Part shown: piece after piece, positions 43,263 to 53,579 of the stretch
Position numbering within the stretch: the stretch's first letter is position 1
How the letters are laid out: each line of letters opens with the position of its first letter
Assembly: GCA_963739985.1 (NCBI GenBank)
Contig: CAVUCE010000008.1
Span: 62,001-126,000 of the forward strand
DNA from: CAVUCE01 sp963739985
Lineage (GTDB): Bacteria; Bacteroidota; Ignavibacteria; Ignavibacteriales; Ignavibacteriaceae
Reading direction: 5' to 3'
DNA: 64,000 nucleotides
Translations under genes and position numbers: made by a program
The notes under the pieces: model-generated
The model's database searches: none
Told to the model about the DNA's origin: nothing
Seen by the model: the letters and a program-made list of their open reading frames with translations, nothing else

Positions 43263-44489
43263 ATGAGTAATTTGAAATTTCCTCCAATTAATGAACAAAT
43301 GGACCTTATTAAAAGAGGTTCCCATGAAATTATACCCGAAGAAGAACTTCTTAAAAAACTTGAAAAATCCTCTAAAGAAGGTAAACCCTTAAATATTAAA
43401 TTAGGTTGTGATCCCAGCAGACCGGATCTTCACTTAGGCCATTCAGTTGTTCTAAGAAAACTTGCGCAATTTCAAACTCTTGGTCATCAAGCAATTCTAA
43501 TTATAGGCGATTTTACCGGGATGATTGGTGATCCTTCAGGCAGAAATGTTACACGCCCTGCTCTCTCACTCGAGGAAACCAGGGAAAACGGACAATCCTA
43601 CTGGGAACAGGCTTCTAAAATTTTAGATAAAGAAAAAACCAAAATAGTTTATAACTCAGAGTGGCTTAGCAAAATGTCTTTTGAAGATGTTATCAAATTA
43701 GCATCAAAATACACTGTTGCCAGAATGATTGAACGTGATGATTTTACAAAAAGATTTAAATCAAACGAGCCTATTAGTCTACACGAATTTCTTTATCCGC
43801 TTGCCCAGGCAATGGATTCTGTTGCGATAGAAAGTGATGTTGAGCTTGGCGGAACCGATCAAAAATTTAATTTACTTGTAGGTAGGGATATTCAAAGAGA
43901 ATTTGAAATTGAACCACAGGTAATTTTAACAATGCCTTTAATTGTTGGCACTGACGGCGTTGAAAAAATGAGTAAATCGTATAATAATTATATCGGAATC
44001 TCTGATACACCGCAAGATATTTTTGGAAAAACACTTTCCATTCCCGACAATTTAATTTATAACTATTACGAACTTGCTACTGATATTTCTAACATTGAAT
44101 TGGCGAATATTAGAAAACAACTTGAAGATGATAGTATAAATCCAAGAAATATTAAACGTGAGCTTGCAAAAACGCTTGTAAGAATGTATCACGATAATCA
44201 AGCAGCAATTGAAGCTGAAGCAGAATTTGATAAAGTTTTTATAAAAAAAGAAGTACCGGACGATATTCCGGAATATAATTTTGATAATACTGCTTCCGAA
44301 GTTAGTATATTAGATCTTATTGTAGAAGTAAAATTTGCTTCCTCAAAAGGTGAAGCCAGAAGATTGGTTTCGCAAGGCGGTGTTTCTATCGACGGTGAAA
44401 AAGTTGAAGATGTTACAGCGCAAATACAAGTAAAAAACGGTTCAATCCTCAAAGTAGGAAAAAGAAAATTTATAAAATTTAACATTTAG
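43263..44489 (+). CDS. tyrS: Tyrosyl-tRNA synthetase
   Basis: 408 residues, class I synthetase that charges tRNA-Tyr. The HIGH-like motif is DLHLGHSVV, the KMSKS loop is GVEKMSKSYNNYIG, and the tyrosine-binding pocket includes GGTDQKFN. An S4 RNA-binding domain closes the protein (about 345-405). Length and motif form fit the TyrZ-type enzymes. ATG start 40 bp after smpB. Confidence 0.95.
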   Translation: MSNLKFPPINEQMDLIKRGSHEIIPEEELLKKLEKSSKEGKPLNIKLGCDPSRPDLHLGHSVVLRKLAQFQTLGHQAILIIGDFTGMIGDPSGRNVTRPALSLEETRENGQSYWEQASKILDKEKTKIVYNSEWLSKMSFEDVIKLASKYTVARMIERDDFTKRFKSNEPISLHEFLYPLAQAMDSVAIESDVELGGTDQKFNLLVGRDIQREFEIEPQVILTMPLIVGTDGVEKMSKSYNNYIGISDTPQDIFGKTLSIPDNLIYNYYELATDISNIELANIRKQLEDDSINPRNIKRELAKTLVRMYHDNQAAIEAEAEFDKVFIKKEVPDDIPEYNFDNTASEVSILDLIVEVKFASSKGEARRLVSQGGVSIDGEKVEDVTAQIQVKNGSILKVGKRKFIKFNI

Positions 44490-44515
44490 ACTTCTCGAAG
44501 AAAGGAGATGAGAAT

Positions 44516-45061
44516 TTGTATGTTCCATCAAAAATATTTTTTACTAAGGGGGTAGGACGACATAAAGAGTATCTAACCTCTTTTGAGTTAGCATTAAGAA
44601 ATGCCGGTATTGAAATTTGCAACCTTGTAACTGTTAGTAGCATTTTCCCGACAGGTTGCAAAAAAATTACAAAAGAAGAAGGTGTAAAAGAATTAAGTCC
44701 CGGACAGATTACGTTTGCAGTTATGGCAAGGAATTCGACCAATGAACCAAATAGATTAATTGCAGCATCTATTGGTGTTGCTTTACCGGCTGACCCCTCT
44801 ATGTATGGATATCTTTCGGAACATCATCCTTTTGGTGAAACAGAAAAAGTAGCCGGAGACTACGCGGAAGATCTGGCAGCAACTATGTTGGCAACTACTT
44901 TAGGTGTAGAATTTAATCCGGATACTGACTGGAGTGAAAGAGAAAATATTTATAAAATGTCAGGCAAAATAGTTCGATCTTTCAATTTAACTCAATCAGC
45001 TGAAGGCGATAAAAACGGATTATGGACTACAGTATTGTCAGCAGGAATTTTACTTCCATAG
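44516..45061 (+). CDS. Pyruvoyl-dependent arginine decarboxylase
   Basis: 181 residues. Makes agmatine from arginine for polyamine synthesis. The proenzyme cuts itself between S41 and S42 in NLVTVSSIFPTGC, turning S42 into the pyruvoyl group. Other family parts are TKGVGRHKEYLTSFELAL, LIAASIGVALPAD and GYLSEHHPFGETE. The TTG start is backed by AAAGGAG at good spacing. Known in archaea, Chlorobi/Bacteroidota and chlamydiae. 26 bp after tyrS; the agmatine-using enzymes are not in this window. Confidence 0.93.
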   Translation: MYVPSKIFFTKGVGRHKEYLTSFELALRNAGIEICNLVTVSSIFPTGCKKITKEEGVKELSPGQITFAVMARNSTNEPNRLIAASIGVALPADPSMYGYLSEHHPFGETEKVAGDYAEDLAATMLATTLGVEFNPDTDWSERENIYKMSGKIVRSFNLTQSAEGDKNGLWTTVLSAGILLP

Positions 45062-45073
45062 ATAAGGAGCAAC

Positions 45074-45991
45074 TTGCTTACTGAATTTAATTTTTGGATA
45101 ATATTCTCAGTTATCGTATTAATTTTAATTTTTATAGATTTATACGTAACTGATCATAGACACGGCAAGATAACTCTAAAAGCTAGTTTGATTTGGAGCG
45201 GTGTGTGGATTACCACCGCTTTATTATTTTGTGTATTTATCTATTTCTACTTAATTGACGGTCATGTAAAAGCCGTTGAATTTCTTACCGGTTACTTAAT
45301 TGAAAAATCCCTTTCTGTTGATAATCTTTTTGTCTTTTTGATGATTTTCAAGGTTATGGATGTATCTCCTTCCAATCAACCACATGTATTAAAATGGGGA
45401 ATTTTAAGCGCTATAGTTTTTCGAATTATTTTCATTATGGTAGGTGTTGGTTTAATAAATCTTTTTCATCCAATCATTTATCTTTTTGGAATAATTCTGA
45501 TTTATGCTGCGTATAAAATGGCATTTGGAGAGGAATATAAAGTTGATTTGGAAACAAATCCGGTTATTAAATTTGTAAAAAGATTTTTTAATTTTGATAC
45601 CGAATATAACGGTAAAAAATTCTTTTTAAAGAAAAGCGGAAAAATTTTTGCGACATCAATGTTTCTAACTTTCCTCTTAATCGAATCAGCAGATATAGTT
45701 TTTGCGGTTGATTCAATCCCGGCAGTAATTGCAATTACTCATGATCCGTTTATCATTATTTCTTCTAATATTTTTGCGATTCTGGGATTGAGGGCATTGT
45801 ACTTTGCACTTTCCGGTTTAGTAGATTTATTCCATTATCTTAAATATGGCGTTTCTATAATACTATTTTTTGTCGGCGTCAAAATGTTGATCAGCGAATT
45901 TTTCGAAATACATACAAATATTTCGTTGTTTGTAATAATATTCTTTTTGGCAGGCTCAATCATCTTATCTTTACTTCATAAGAAGAAATAA
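45074..45991 (+). CDS. TerC family integral membrane protein
   Basis: 305 residues with about nine membrane helices. The TerC signature is present as GYLIEKSLSVDNLFVFLMIF and LLIESADIVFAVDSIPAVIA. TerC proteins were first linked to tellurite resistance; many now appear to be metal (Mn/Ca) exporters, some feeding secreted enzymes. The TTG start has AAGGAG at good spacing, 12 bp after the arginine decarboxylase. Substrate unknown. Confidence 0.9.
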   Translation: MLTEFNFWIIFSVIVLILIFIDLYVTDHRHGKITLKASLIWSGVWITTALLFCVFIYFYLIDGHVKAVEFLTGYLIEKSLSVDNLFVFLMIFKVMDVSPSNQPHVLKWGILSAIVFRIIFIMVGVGLINLFHPIIYLFGIILIYAAYKMAFGEEYKVDLETNPVIKFVKRFFNFDTEYNGKKFFLKKSGKIFATSMFLTFLLIESADIVFAVDSIPAVIAITHDPFIIISSNIFAILGLRALYFALSGLVDLFHYLKYGVSIILFFVGVKMLISEFFEIHTNISLFVIIFFLAGSIILSLLHKKK

Positions 45992-45997
45992 AATATA

Positions 45998-47401
45998 CTA
46001 ATTAATTTTACTTTCATTCCTTATTTTTACCAATCCGGTTACATGCACTGCAAGCGCTACAAAAACTCCAACAATCATAGGTTCTATTTCAATTAAAACA
46101 GTATTTGTTATAAAATTGTCTCTTATAATAAGCCAAATAATACTTGTTAATACAGCGAAAATCATTTCTACAAACATCAAGTTTTTACTAATCCTCAAAC
46201 CCGGATAATAAGCACTGACAACTGGTAAAATCATTCCGGGAATACAAAGAGAACCTATTGTATACCAAATTTCAATTACTGAAGGAATAAAATAAGCTAA
46301 AAGGATTGACAAAATTCCCGAAATAATTAATCCATAAATAGTGTACTTTTTAAGATGAAAATTATTCTCCTTTGAATTTAATCTAAAAATAAAATCTCTG
46401 CCAACTGTTGTAGCACTTAAAAAAAAGAAACTATTTAGTGTTGACATTATTGTTGCAAACATAGCAGCATAAAATACTCCTTTATAACCGGGACTTAATA
46501 TTTTCTCAGCTAAAAGAGGAAATGAATTTACAGGTTGACTTAAATTAGGCAATGCAGCCCTCGCATATAATCCTGTTGAAGTAGTTAAAAAGTCAAAAAG
46601 CGCCCAGAAGAAAACGGAAATAATAATTCCCTTTACAGCGATATTCCCGGATTTTGCCGCATAACATCTCTGATGGAAACCGGGATCTGCGAATGTCCAA
46701 AGAGCTATTAAAAACCATACTATTATAAATGTGGGGGAAGCTCCACCCGTCAGCTCAAGATGGGTTTTAGGTAATGAATTTTGTAAATAATCAATTCCGC
46801 CGAATTTATTATATGCAATTACAAGGACCAAAATAAATCCGCCAAACATTACAAAGAATTGTAAAGCATCTGCGTAAATATTTGATCTGAATCCTCCTTT
46901 TAACAAATATGAAATGGAAAGCAGAACTCCCAGGACTAAGCTTAAGACAATTCCGGTTCCAAATATTAATTTAATTAAGTTAGCAGTCATTAAAAGATAA
47001 GGCGCGGGAGAAACAAGTATGAAAACAAGCAGCGCTGAGAATGCCCCGACTTTTTTCCCATAAACATCTGACAACTTGTCGGGAATTGTAAATAATGAAG
47101 CTGATCGAATTTTTTTTGCGAAAAATATTGCGAATACTATGGCAAAAATATAGTAAGGGAAACCCTGTGTAAACCAGCTGACTAATCCGTAACGGTATGT
47201 AAACTCCCCAACTCCTAATATTCCACCATACCAGGTTGAAACTGTAGTTAAAATGAAAAGAAATAAACCGACCTTCCTTCCGGAAAGCAAATAATCATCG
47301 GCATCATCTTTAGATTTTCTTCCGGCAAAAAAGCCAATAAGCAAAACTAAAATAAAGAAAGCTATTATTTCAAATATGTCTAATGAACTAAAGGAGATCA
47401 T
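45998..47401 (-). CDS. Sodium:solute symporter (SSS) family protein, candidate thiamine transporter
   Basis: 467 residues, about 13 membrane helices of the SSS family. It contains GRKSKDDADDYLLSGRKVG near the N-terminus, a hallmark of the family, and TTVSTWYGGILGVGEF. It overlaps thiN by 14 nt and is the third gene under a TPP riboswitch, after an outer-membrane receptor and a thiamine pyrophosphokinase. On this basis it is the likely inner-membrane step of thiamine or precursor uptake, in the place that PnuT or another carrier takes in related bacteria. The substrate is inferred from context only. Confidence 0.82.
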   Translation of the reverse strand: MISFSSLDIFEIIAFFILVLLIGFFAGRKSKDDADDYLLSGRKVGLFLFILTTVSTWYGGILGVGEFTYRYGLVSWFTQGFPYYIFAIVFAIFFAKKIRSASLFTIPDKLSDVYGKKVGAFSALLVFILVSPAPYLLMTANLIKLIFGTGIVLSLVLGVLLSISYLLKGGFRSNIYADALQFFVMFGGFILVLVIAYNKFGGIDYLQNSLPKTHLELTGGASPTFIIVWFLIALWTFADPGFHQRCYAAKSGNIAVKGIIISVFFWALFDFLTTSTGLYARAALPNLSQPVNSFPLLAEKILSPGYKGVFYAAMFATIMSTLNSFFFLSATTVGRDFIFRLNSKENNFHLKKYTIYGLIISGILSILLAYFIPSVIEIWYTIGSLCIPGMILPVVSAYYPGLRISKNLMFVEMIFAVLTSIIWLIIRDNFITNTVLIEIEPMIVGVFVALAVHVTGLVKIRNESKIN

Positions 47402-48056
47402 GCTTCATTATTGTATTAATATCACGAATAACAAATATTTTACCGCCTTTAATTTTTAATTTAATATTTTCTAAAACAGCAACATTACTAGTACTCTCCT
47501 TTTCCCCAAATGGTAACGAAATATTATTTAACGAATACTTTAGTCCAATTGATTTAATTTTAGTTTTTTTATCAAAACCATATAAAGAAATCGTTTCATT
47601 TTTAACAGCTTTTAATTCTGTGTTTCCTGTATAGACATTAAGCATACTATTTTCGGCAATAATAAAAAGTTCAAGCTTCTCGAAATATTTTAGGAGAATT
47701 CCAAGGTTACAAAAAGTATGATCTAACCTATCACCAGTTACTCCAACTAAAGCAATATTTTTAATATTTTTAGAGATACAATACTTTAAACATTTTTCAA
47801 CATCAGTATCATTTTGCCGAGCGATTTTAATAATCTTAGATTTAGATTTGAATAAGGAAATGGTATCGTTTGTAATAGAATCCAAATCACCGATTATCAA
47901 ATCCGGAATTATACCTAATTTTTTTGCGGAATTTGCGCCACCGTCTGCACATATCAGTTTATTAAATCCCTTGCTCTTAAGAAAATTAATAACAGATTTG
48001 CGCGGAGATTTTCCGTTAGCTAAAATTATTGCTTTATCTGTGGACTTCTCAATCAT
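47388..48056 (-). CDS. thiN: Thiamine pyrophosphokinase
   Basis: 222 residues. Transfers pyrophosphate from ATP to thiamine to give thiamine diphosphate. The N-terminal catalytic domain has ADGGANSAKKLGIIPDLIIGDLDSI and the ARQNDTDVEKCLKY motif. A smaller C-terminal binding domain follows (about 135-215). It needs free thiamine, so it matches the uptake genes on both sides. 5 bp after the TonB receptor gene. The riboswitch upstream controls it. Confidence 0.93.
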   Translation of the reverse strand: MIEKSTDKAIILANGKSPRKSVINFLKSKGFNKLICADGGANSAKKLGIIPDLIIGDLDSITNDTISLFKSKSKIIKIARQNDTDVEKCLKYCISKNIKNIALVGVTGDRLDHTFCNLGILLKYFEKLELFIIAENSMLNVYTGNTELKAVKNETISLYGFDKKTKIKSIGLKYSLNNISLPFGEKESTSNVAVLENIKLKIKGGKIFVIRDINTIMKHDLL

Positions 48057-48061
48057 TAAAT

Positions 48062-50533
48062 TTATAATCCTAGTTTTAAGCCAATTAAAAAGTTTCTTTC
48101 TGCTGCAGGGAAAAACTCACCACCAATTGCATTTGCTGAATAAAGGTTATCAAAAATATTGTTCACCTGAAATATTAACTTACTTGAAGATAATGCATTA
48201 AACAAATTGAAATTGTAACTTAATGAAAAATCTGAATCAAAATAGGCATCATTTTTATTATCATAATAGCTAACAAATCCAGGATACTTTGTTAAGTAAT
48301 CACTTAAATTTTTATCATAATTATCGGAGTAAAATGCACCTACATACTTTCCAGTAAGTTGTACATAAATATTCTGATTGTTATAAGTAATTCCAATATT
48401 TGTTAAAAAGTCCGGAAACCCGCTAATTCTATTTCCGCTTAAATCAATAAAATTATTAGAATTAATAAAAAACTTACCTTCGTTTATTTTATTTTTGCTA
48501 TAAGTAGCAGTAGCATATAATTGCAAATGATCAAGCAAGTTAAATGTACCGGTTAATTCAATTCCCTGATGAACTGTGCTATTAACATTTCCGGTAATCG
48601 GCTGTCCGAACCTATCAACTTTTCCATTTTTAACAATTTCATTATCAAACAACATATAGAACATATTTAGAGTGATGTTTACATCTTTTGTAATTAAGGA
48701 AGATCCAAATTCAAAATCATTCATGGTTTCCGGTTTTACATAAGGTTCATCAAAATTGTAGGAACCACCTACATTTTGTTGAAATTGCGGAACTGCACCA
48801 CCGCTTGATTCTGCGGCATCATAATAATTTGTTAATCTTGGTTCTTTTGTCACGCGCGCAAAAGAGAAGTAAACATTCTGTTCATTATTAAATTTATAGT
48901 TCACTCCAAATCTGGGATTTAAGTAATAACCGGTTACGCTGAAATCATTATGTAAATATTTTTCATCATAGATTAAATATTTATGATACGATAATTGTAA
49001 TTCGCCTAATAAATTCCAATGTTCATCTAATTGGTAAGTATCATGAACGAATCCGCTGAGTATATCTTTGCCACCGTTAAATTGGTAATAACGATAATCT
49101 TTAGTTATACCGACAGGTAAGTCTTCACCATAATTAACGCTTCCCCAATGCAGCGATCTATGTTTTCTAAATTCAGCGCCCAAAATCAATTCGCCATTTT
49201 TGTGCTTAATACTTAATCTAGGTATCCAGCCAAATTGTTTGTTATCAACCTGCGCTCTAATTAAAACATTACCGGGATTTTGATTAGGATGAAATCCGTT
49301 TGCAGAAGTTAATCTTAAATAAGTTGTATCGGCCCACGAGCCGTCATAATCGAAAAAGCCGCTTCCTAGGACTAAAAATAATGCGGAATTAAGTGTTACA
49401 TTATCGTTGAACTTATACTCATTTAATAACTCAAAATGCGGCTGAGAATAATCTTCATTCTCGGTCGGACGTCTAGGCGTAGTGTATGTATAATTATTTT
49501 CATCCGCCTCCCAGTACGAATAATTTCCTTTGCGAAGATTCTTATTTTTAATTGCAAATTTTGGTAAACCTGTGTATGCAAGTCCATCCTCAATCGGACC
49601 ACCGTATAAATTAATTTGAGTTGTGAGATTATTATCATACCGGACTGCTGAAAAATAATAAGAATTAAATTTTACCCAGGAAAGATTTCTATAACCGCTG
49701 CTCAATATTTGTGAAAGTTTTGTATAAAAAGAATATTTTTTATTTATCAATCCACTTGATACAGATGCTGAATATTTTCGAACATTGTAACTGCCAAGTT
49801 CAGCTGAAAAATCAGCACTAGCCTTATCAGAAAATGTTGAAGTAATAATATTTATTGAACCGCCAATTGCAGGAAAACCAAAAACTCCTGATCCCGCACC
49901 TCTTTGAACTTGAATAATCTGTGTACTTCCTAAAATATCCGGGAAATCCAGCCAATAGACGTTATGATCTTCAGGATCATTCTGAGGAATTCCGTTCACA
50001 GATACTGATATTCTACGTTGATCAAACCCCCTTATACTAAGATAATTATAACCAATTCCATTTCCGTTTTCAGAATAAAATGTTGTTGAAGGTAGCGAGC
50101 TCAAGTATTTGGGCACATCTTGAACAGTGTAATTGTTTTCAATTTGTTCACGTTTAATTTTTGTAAATGTTAGTGGTGTATATCCTTCTTTTCCCAAACT
50201 ACCTTCAACAAGAACAGTTTGAGATGGAATAATTTTGGGAAATAAATTGACAACTAGATCTTTAGTTAAATTAGCTTTTGTAATACTCAATAAATTATCC
50301 TGATATCCGACGTAACTAAATTTTAATATACTGCCAACTTGAATAGTTCCGGTTAATTTAAATATGCCGTTTATATTTGTGGCTGTACCAATGTTCTGAT
50401 TATTTTGAAGGATTACATTTGCACCGGGAAGGGGTTTTCCGGTTGATGCATCAACTACTTTTCCGCTAATAGTTATTTGCTGTGGAAATATTATTGAAGT
50501 AAATAAAAAGACCAGGATGATTAAGTTTCTCAT
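48062..50533 (-). CDS. TonB-dependent receptor, predicted thiamine (TPP-regulated) outer-membrane transporter
   Basis: 823 residues. A signal peptide (MRNLIILVFLFTSIIFP) is followed by a carboxypeptidase-regulatory-like domain (TISGKVVDASTGKPLPGANV, about 20-105), a plug (about 115-230, with YLSIRGFDQRRISVSVNGIP and GSGVFGFPAIGGSINII) and a barrel ending in ERNFLIGLKLGL. A TPP riboswitch precedes it, so its substrate is most likely thiamine or its precursor. AGGAG precedes the ATG. Followed by thiN and the symporter. TPP-regulated receptors next to thiamine kinase genes are known in Bacteroidota. Confidence 0.9.
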   Translation of the reverse strand: MRNLIILVFLFTSIIFPQQITISGKVVDASTGKPLPGANVILQNNQNIGTATNINGIFKLTGTIQVGSILKFSYVGYQDNLLSITKANLTKDLVVNLFPKIIPSQTVLVEGSLGKEGYTPLTFTKIKREQIENNYTVQDVPKYLSSLPSTTFYSENGNGIGYNYLSIRGFDQRRISVSVNGIPQNDPEDHNVYWLDFPDILGSTQIIQVQRGAGSGVFGFPAIGGSINIITSTFSDKASADFSAELGSYNVRKYSASVSSGLINKKYSFYTKLSQILSSGYRNLSWVKFNSYYFSAVRYDNNLTTQINLYGGPIEDGLAYTGLPKFAIKNKNLRKGNYSYWEADENNYTYTTPRRPTENEDYSQPHFELLNEYKFNDNVTLNSALFLVLGSGFFDYDGSWADTTYLRLTSANGFHPNQNPGNVLIRAQVDNKQFGWIPRLSIKHKNGELILGAEFRKHRSLHWGSVNYGEDLPVGITKDYRYYQFNGGKDILSGFVHDTYQLDEHWNLLGELQLSYHKYLIYDEKYLHNDFSVTGYYLNPRFGVNYKFNNEQNVYFSFARVTKEPRLTNYYDAAESSGGAVPQFQQNVGGSYNFDEPYVKPETMNDFEFGSSLITKDVNITLNMFYMLFDNEIVKNGKVDRFGQPITGNVNSTVHQGIELTGTFNLLDHLQLYATATYSKNKINEGKFFINSNNFIDLSGNRISGFPDFLTNIGITYNNQNIYVQLTGKYVGAFYSDNYDKNLSDYLTKYPGFVSYYDNKNDAYFDSDFSLSYNFNLFNALSSSKLIFQVNNIFDNLYSANAIGGEFFPAAERNFLIGLKLGL

Positions 50534-50540
50534 TTTTTCT

Positions 50541-50574
50541 CCTATAAAAATAAAAAGCCGTTTAAAGAAACGGC
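50541..50574 (-). terminator. Expression-platform terminator of the TPP riboswitch
   Basis: GCCGTTT (50574-50568 on the minus strand) pairs with AAACGGC (50563-50557) around a CTTT loop, followed by TTTTTATTTTT. It lies between the riboswitch and the receptor gene's ribosome-binding site. The 3' arm can also pair with AAAGCCGTT at the 5' edge of the riboswitch (50686-50678), giving an antiterminator. Confidence 0.8.
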
Positions 50575-50596
50575 CGTAAACTTAATCAATCTATTT

Positions 50597-50686
<90 letters not shown>

Positions 50687-50757
50687 AGTTAATCAATATG
50701 TAAATGCTTAAAAAGCTTTAGAACTAAGTTAATCAATTAACAGAATAAAAATCAAGA

Positions 50758-53454
50758 CTACTCAATTCTAATGTCATCACCAATTTTAATTTTATTTGAA
50801 CTAAGCTTATTTAGCTCTTTTAATTTAGGAACTGTTGTGTTGTATTGATGAGCAATTGAATAAAGAGACTCACCTCTGACAACCTGATGGATTTTTCCTT
50901 CTAACTTAGTTTGCTCCGGTTTAGTATCATTAGATGAAGCACTTTTATCGGGTAAATCATTAATATCAACATCAGAATAAATTTTAAGTGTTTTACCTGC
51001 AATAATTTTATTACTTCTCAATCCGTTCCATCTTCTAATACTCGCAGTTGAAACTTTATAAAGTTCTGCAATCTGACTAATGGCATCACCGGATTTAACT
51101 TTATAATAATTAACATTTGCAGAAGTTTTTGCTGTCTTATCGCCTAAAGAAGTTTGATTATCGTTAGTATAGATAGTTAGTGATTGTCCGGCAACTAAAC
51201 TGTTACTAGTTAATTTATTCCATCTTTTTATAGTTGTACTTGGAACACCAAATTTAATCGCCAATTCACTAATAGTGTCGCCACGTTTTATTTTATATCT
51301 AAAAACATTTGTTCTAGATCTGGATGAACTTGACTCACTTGCGGCAGCCATTCTATAAGTTTTATCAGTCAATATTTTTAATCTAGCACCTGCGTATATT
51401 TTATTTCCGTCTAAATGATTCCATTCTTTTAATGAATTTATATCAACGCCAAATTTTGAAGCTATGTAATTAAGGTTCTCTCCCCTTCTAATTCTGTGTG
51501 TAATCCATGTGCTTGAGTTTGGTTTGGGAACTGAATTTTTTGCAACGGATTTTTCTAAAGAAGTTTGATTATCCAGACTAGCATAAAAATCTTTTTTATC
51601 CTGCGGGACATAGATATTTAGATTTTGTCCAACAGCAATTGTTTGTGTGTAAGGAATATTATTCCAGTTTCTAATATCGCTTACTCTTACACTAAACAAA
51701 TCTGCAATTCCTAAGAGGCTATCATTTTTCTTAACTCTGTACGATACAGAAACCTTATCTGATGCGACAGGAATTTCAGATGTAACTTTAGCATTTTCCT
51801 GAACATCAGCTACAGTTTTAGTATTTACTTCGGTATTTGAATCTAATTCATTGTTAGCAACCGCCACATCATTTGTAACCGATGAACTGTCTTCTTCTCC
51901 AGACGCCTGGTTTAAGGCTAAATAAGGAGACACATAACCAGGATCAACGGAATTTTCATCTGTTTGTGCTGTGTCATTAGATGAATTATCTTCGGCAACC
52001 GCAACATTTGTATTATATGTATAATCACTTTCAGATGGGCTTGTAAGAACCGGAATTCTTAATTTAACTCCCGGATAAATTCTCGTTCTAACCGATATAT
52101 TATTTGCATCAGCTAAATCATGTAAACCAACACCATATCTTGCAGCAATTCCTGAAAGTGTCTCACCTCTGTGAATCGTATGAACCATGAAATTTCTTCT
52201 TGCACTTTGAGGTACGTTAACAATATTTGTAGCAAATGTTTGAATTGAACCTTTCGGAATTCTTAACGGATAACCGCTTTCAGAATACGCGCGGGGAGTA
52301 CTTTGTTGAGTCAACTCAGGATTCATATCTTGCAAAGTTTCTAAATCTGTTCCCGCACAACCTGCTAGATAAGCTAAATCAATAGCACCTTGCACATTGT
52401 AAGTATCGTATAATTCTGGTTTTTGCAACTGAATATCTGTAAAACCATATTTTTTAGGATTCATTGCAATCATAGAAACCGCAATAAATTGAGGTACATA
52501 ACTTCTAGTTTCGCGCGGTAAATATGGTCTGGCTGACCAGAAATCAGACTCACCTGCTCTTCTAACAGCTCTAACAATTCTTCCTTCTCCAGCATTATAA
52601 GCCGCTAAAGCCAGATACCAGTCACCTAAATCATTATATAAATCTTTTAAATGCTTTGCTGCTGCAACAGTAGCTTTTTCAGGGTCTCTTCTTTCATCAT
52701 AATAAAAATTGGAATGCAGACCATATAATTTTCCGGTTGAATGAATGAACTGCCATAATCCTACGGCACTTGCCCATGATCTTGCGGTTGGATTCAAGCC
52801 GCTTTCAACCATACTTAAATAAACTAACTGTTCCGGTACACCTTCCTGCTTAAATATTTTAGTCATCATAGGGAAATATTTGCCGGAACGTTCCAGCCAA
52901 AGCTGCATATGGTCACGGCCTTTTCCTGTAAAATATTCAACCCATTGATCCACATACGAATTATCTTCCAAAGGAATTTCAGCAGGAATTACATTTTTTT
53001 TCTTCGTGTCTTTTGATTTTGCTATATCTTGAATCTTAAGTTCAGGAAGCGATTTCCCCATCCATTCTTCTAATGCAGCGAATGAAACATTTTTTGGCAA
53101 TTCAGGTAAGCCGTCAACGTATTTTTTATAATCATCAATAATAGAGTTTTCTAACTCAACATAAGCTTCATTGTTTTCTATTCCAGGGTAATAACTAAGG
53201 TTATTAATAATTCTTAAAGCGTTTTCATAATTATTAACAGCTTCGGTAGGACTATTGGTTTCTTGTTTTGCCAGAGCCGCAACATAACTTTGTCTTGCTT
53301 GCTCTAACATTTCAGACACAATTCCAACTTTTTGAGGATTTTCAATATTATTTCTGGAGTTTTCGTCCTTTGCTACTTCTTTATTCGCTCCGCATGAATA
53401 AAAGATCAAAGCAAATAAAGAAATAGCAATTAGCGGTAAAAATCTATTTGTCAT
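50758..53454 (-). CDS. Membrane-bound lytic transglycosylase with six LysM repeats (MltD-like)
   Basis: 898 residues. A lipoprotein signal (LFALIFYSC, C21) is followed by a helical region (about 40-160) and a lytic transglycosylase domain (about 190-330). The catalytic glutamate is E217 in YLSMVESGLNPTA, followed by ASAVGLWQFIHSTG and WYLALAAYNAGEGRI. Six LysM repeats then bind peptidoglycan; for example TIHRGETLSGIAARYG, RIRRGENLNYIASKFG, KIKRGDTISELAIKFG and VVRGESLYSIAHQYN. It cuts glycan strands to 1,6-anhydro ends and helps remodel the wall. MltD has usually fewer LysM copies. Confidence 0.92.
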   Translation of the reverse strand: MTNRFLPLIAISLFALIFYSCGANKEVAKDENSRNNIENPQKVGIVSEMLEQARQSYVAALAKQETNSPTEAVNNYENALRIINNLSYYPGIENNEAYVELENSIIDDYKKYVDGLPELPKNVSFAALEEWMGKSLPELKIQDIAKSKDTKKKNVIPAEIPLEDNSYVDQWVEYFTGKGRDHMQLWLERSGKYFPMMTKIFKQEGVPEQLVYLSMVESGLNPTARSWASAVGLWQFIHSTGKLYGLHSNFYYDERRDPEKATVAAAKHLKDLYNDLGDWYLALAAYNAGEGRIVRAVRRAGESDFWSARPYLPRETRSYVPQFIAVSMIAMNPKKYGFTDIQLQKPELYDTYNVQGAIDLAYLAGCAGTDLETLQDMNPELTQQSTPRAYSESGYPLRIPKGSIQTFATNIVNVPQSARRNFMVHTIHRGETLSGIAARYGVGLHDLADANNISVRTRIYPGVKLRIPVLTSPSESDYTYNTNVAVAEDNSSNDTAQTDENSVDPGYVSPYLALNQASGEEDSSSVTNDVAVANNELDSNTEVNTKTVADVQENAKVTSEIPVASDKVSVSYRVKKNDSLLGIADLFSVRVSDIRNWNNIPYTQTIAVGQNLNIYVPQDKKDFYASLDNQTSLEKSVAKNSVPKPNSSTWITHRIRRGENLNYIASKFGVDINSLKEWNHLDGNKIYAGARLKILTDKTYRMAAASESSSSRSRTNVFRYKIKRGDTISELAIKFGVPSTTIKRWNKLTSNSLVAGQSLTIYTNDNQTSLGDKTAKTSANVNYYKVKSGDAISQIAELYKVSTASIRRWNGLRSNKIIAGKTLKIYSDVDINDLPDKSASSNDTKPEQTKLEGKIHQVVRGESLYSIAHQYNTTVPKLKELNKLSSNKIKIGDDIRIE

Positions 53455-53579
53455 TTATTCTCCAATTTTTTTTGTTCTCAAAGGTAATATAATTTCTTAT
53501 TCTTGATTTATCAAGTAAAAAATTAACTGACCTTAACTAATTTATTTTTATATAAGCAATTAAATTTTGATAATTTTAA

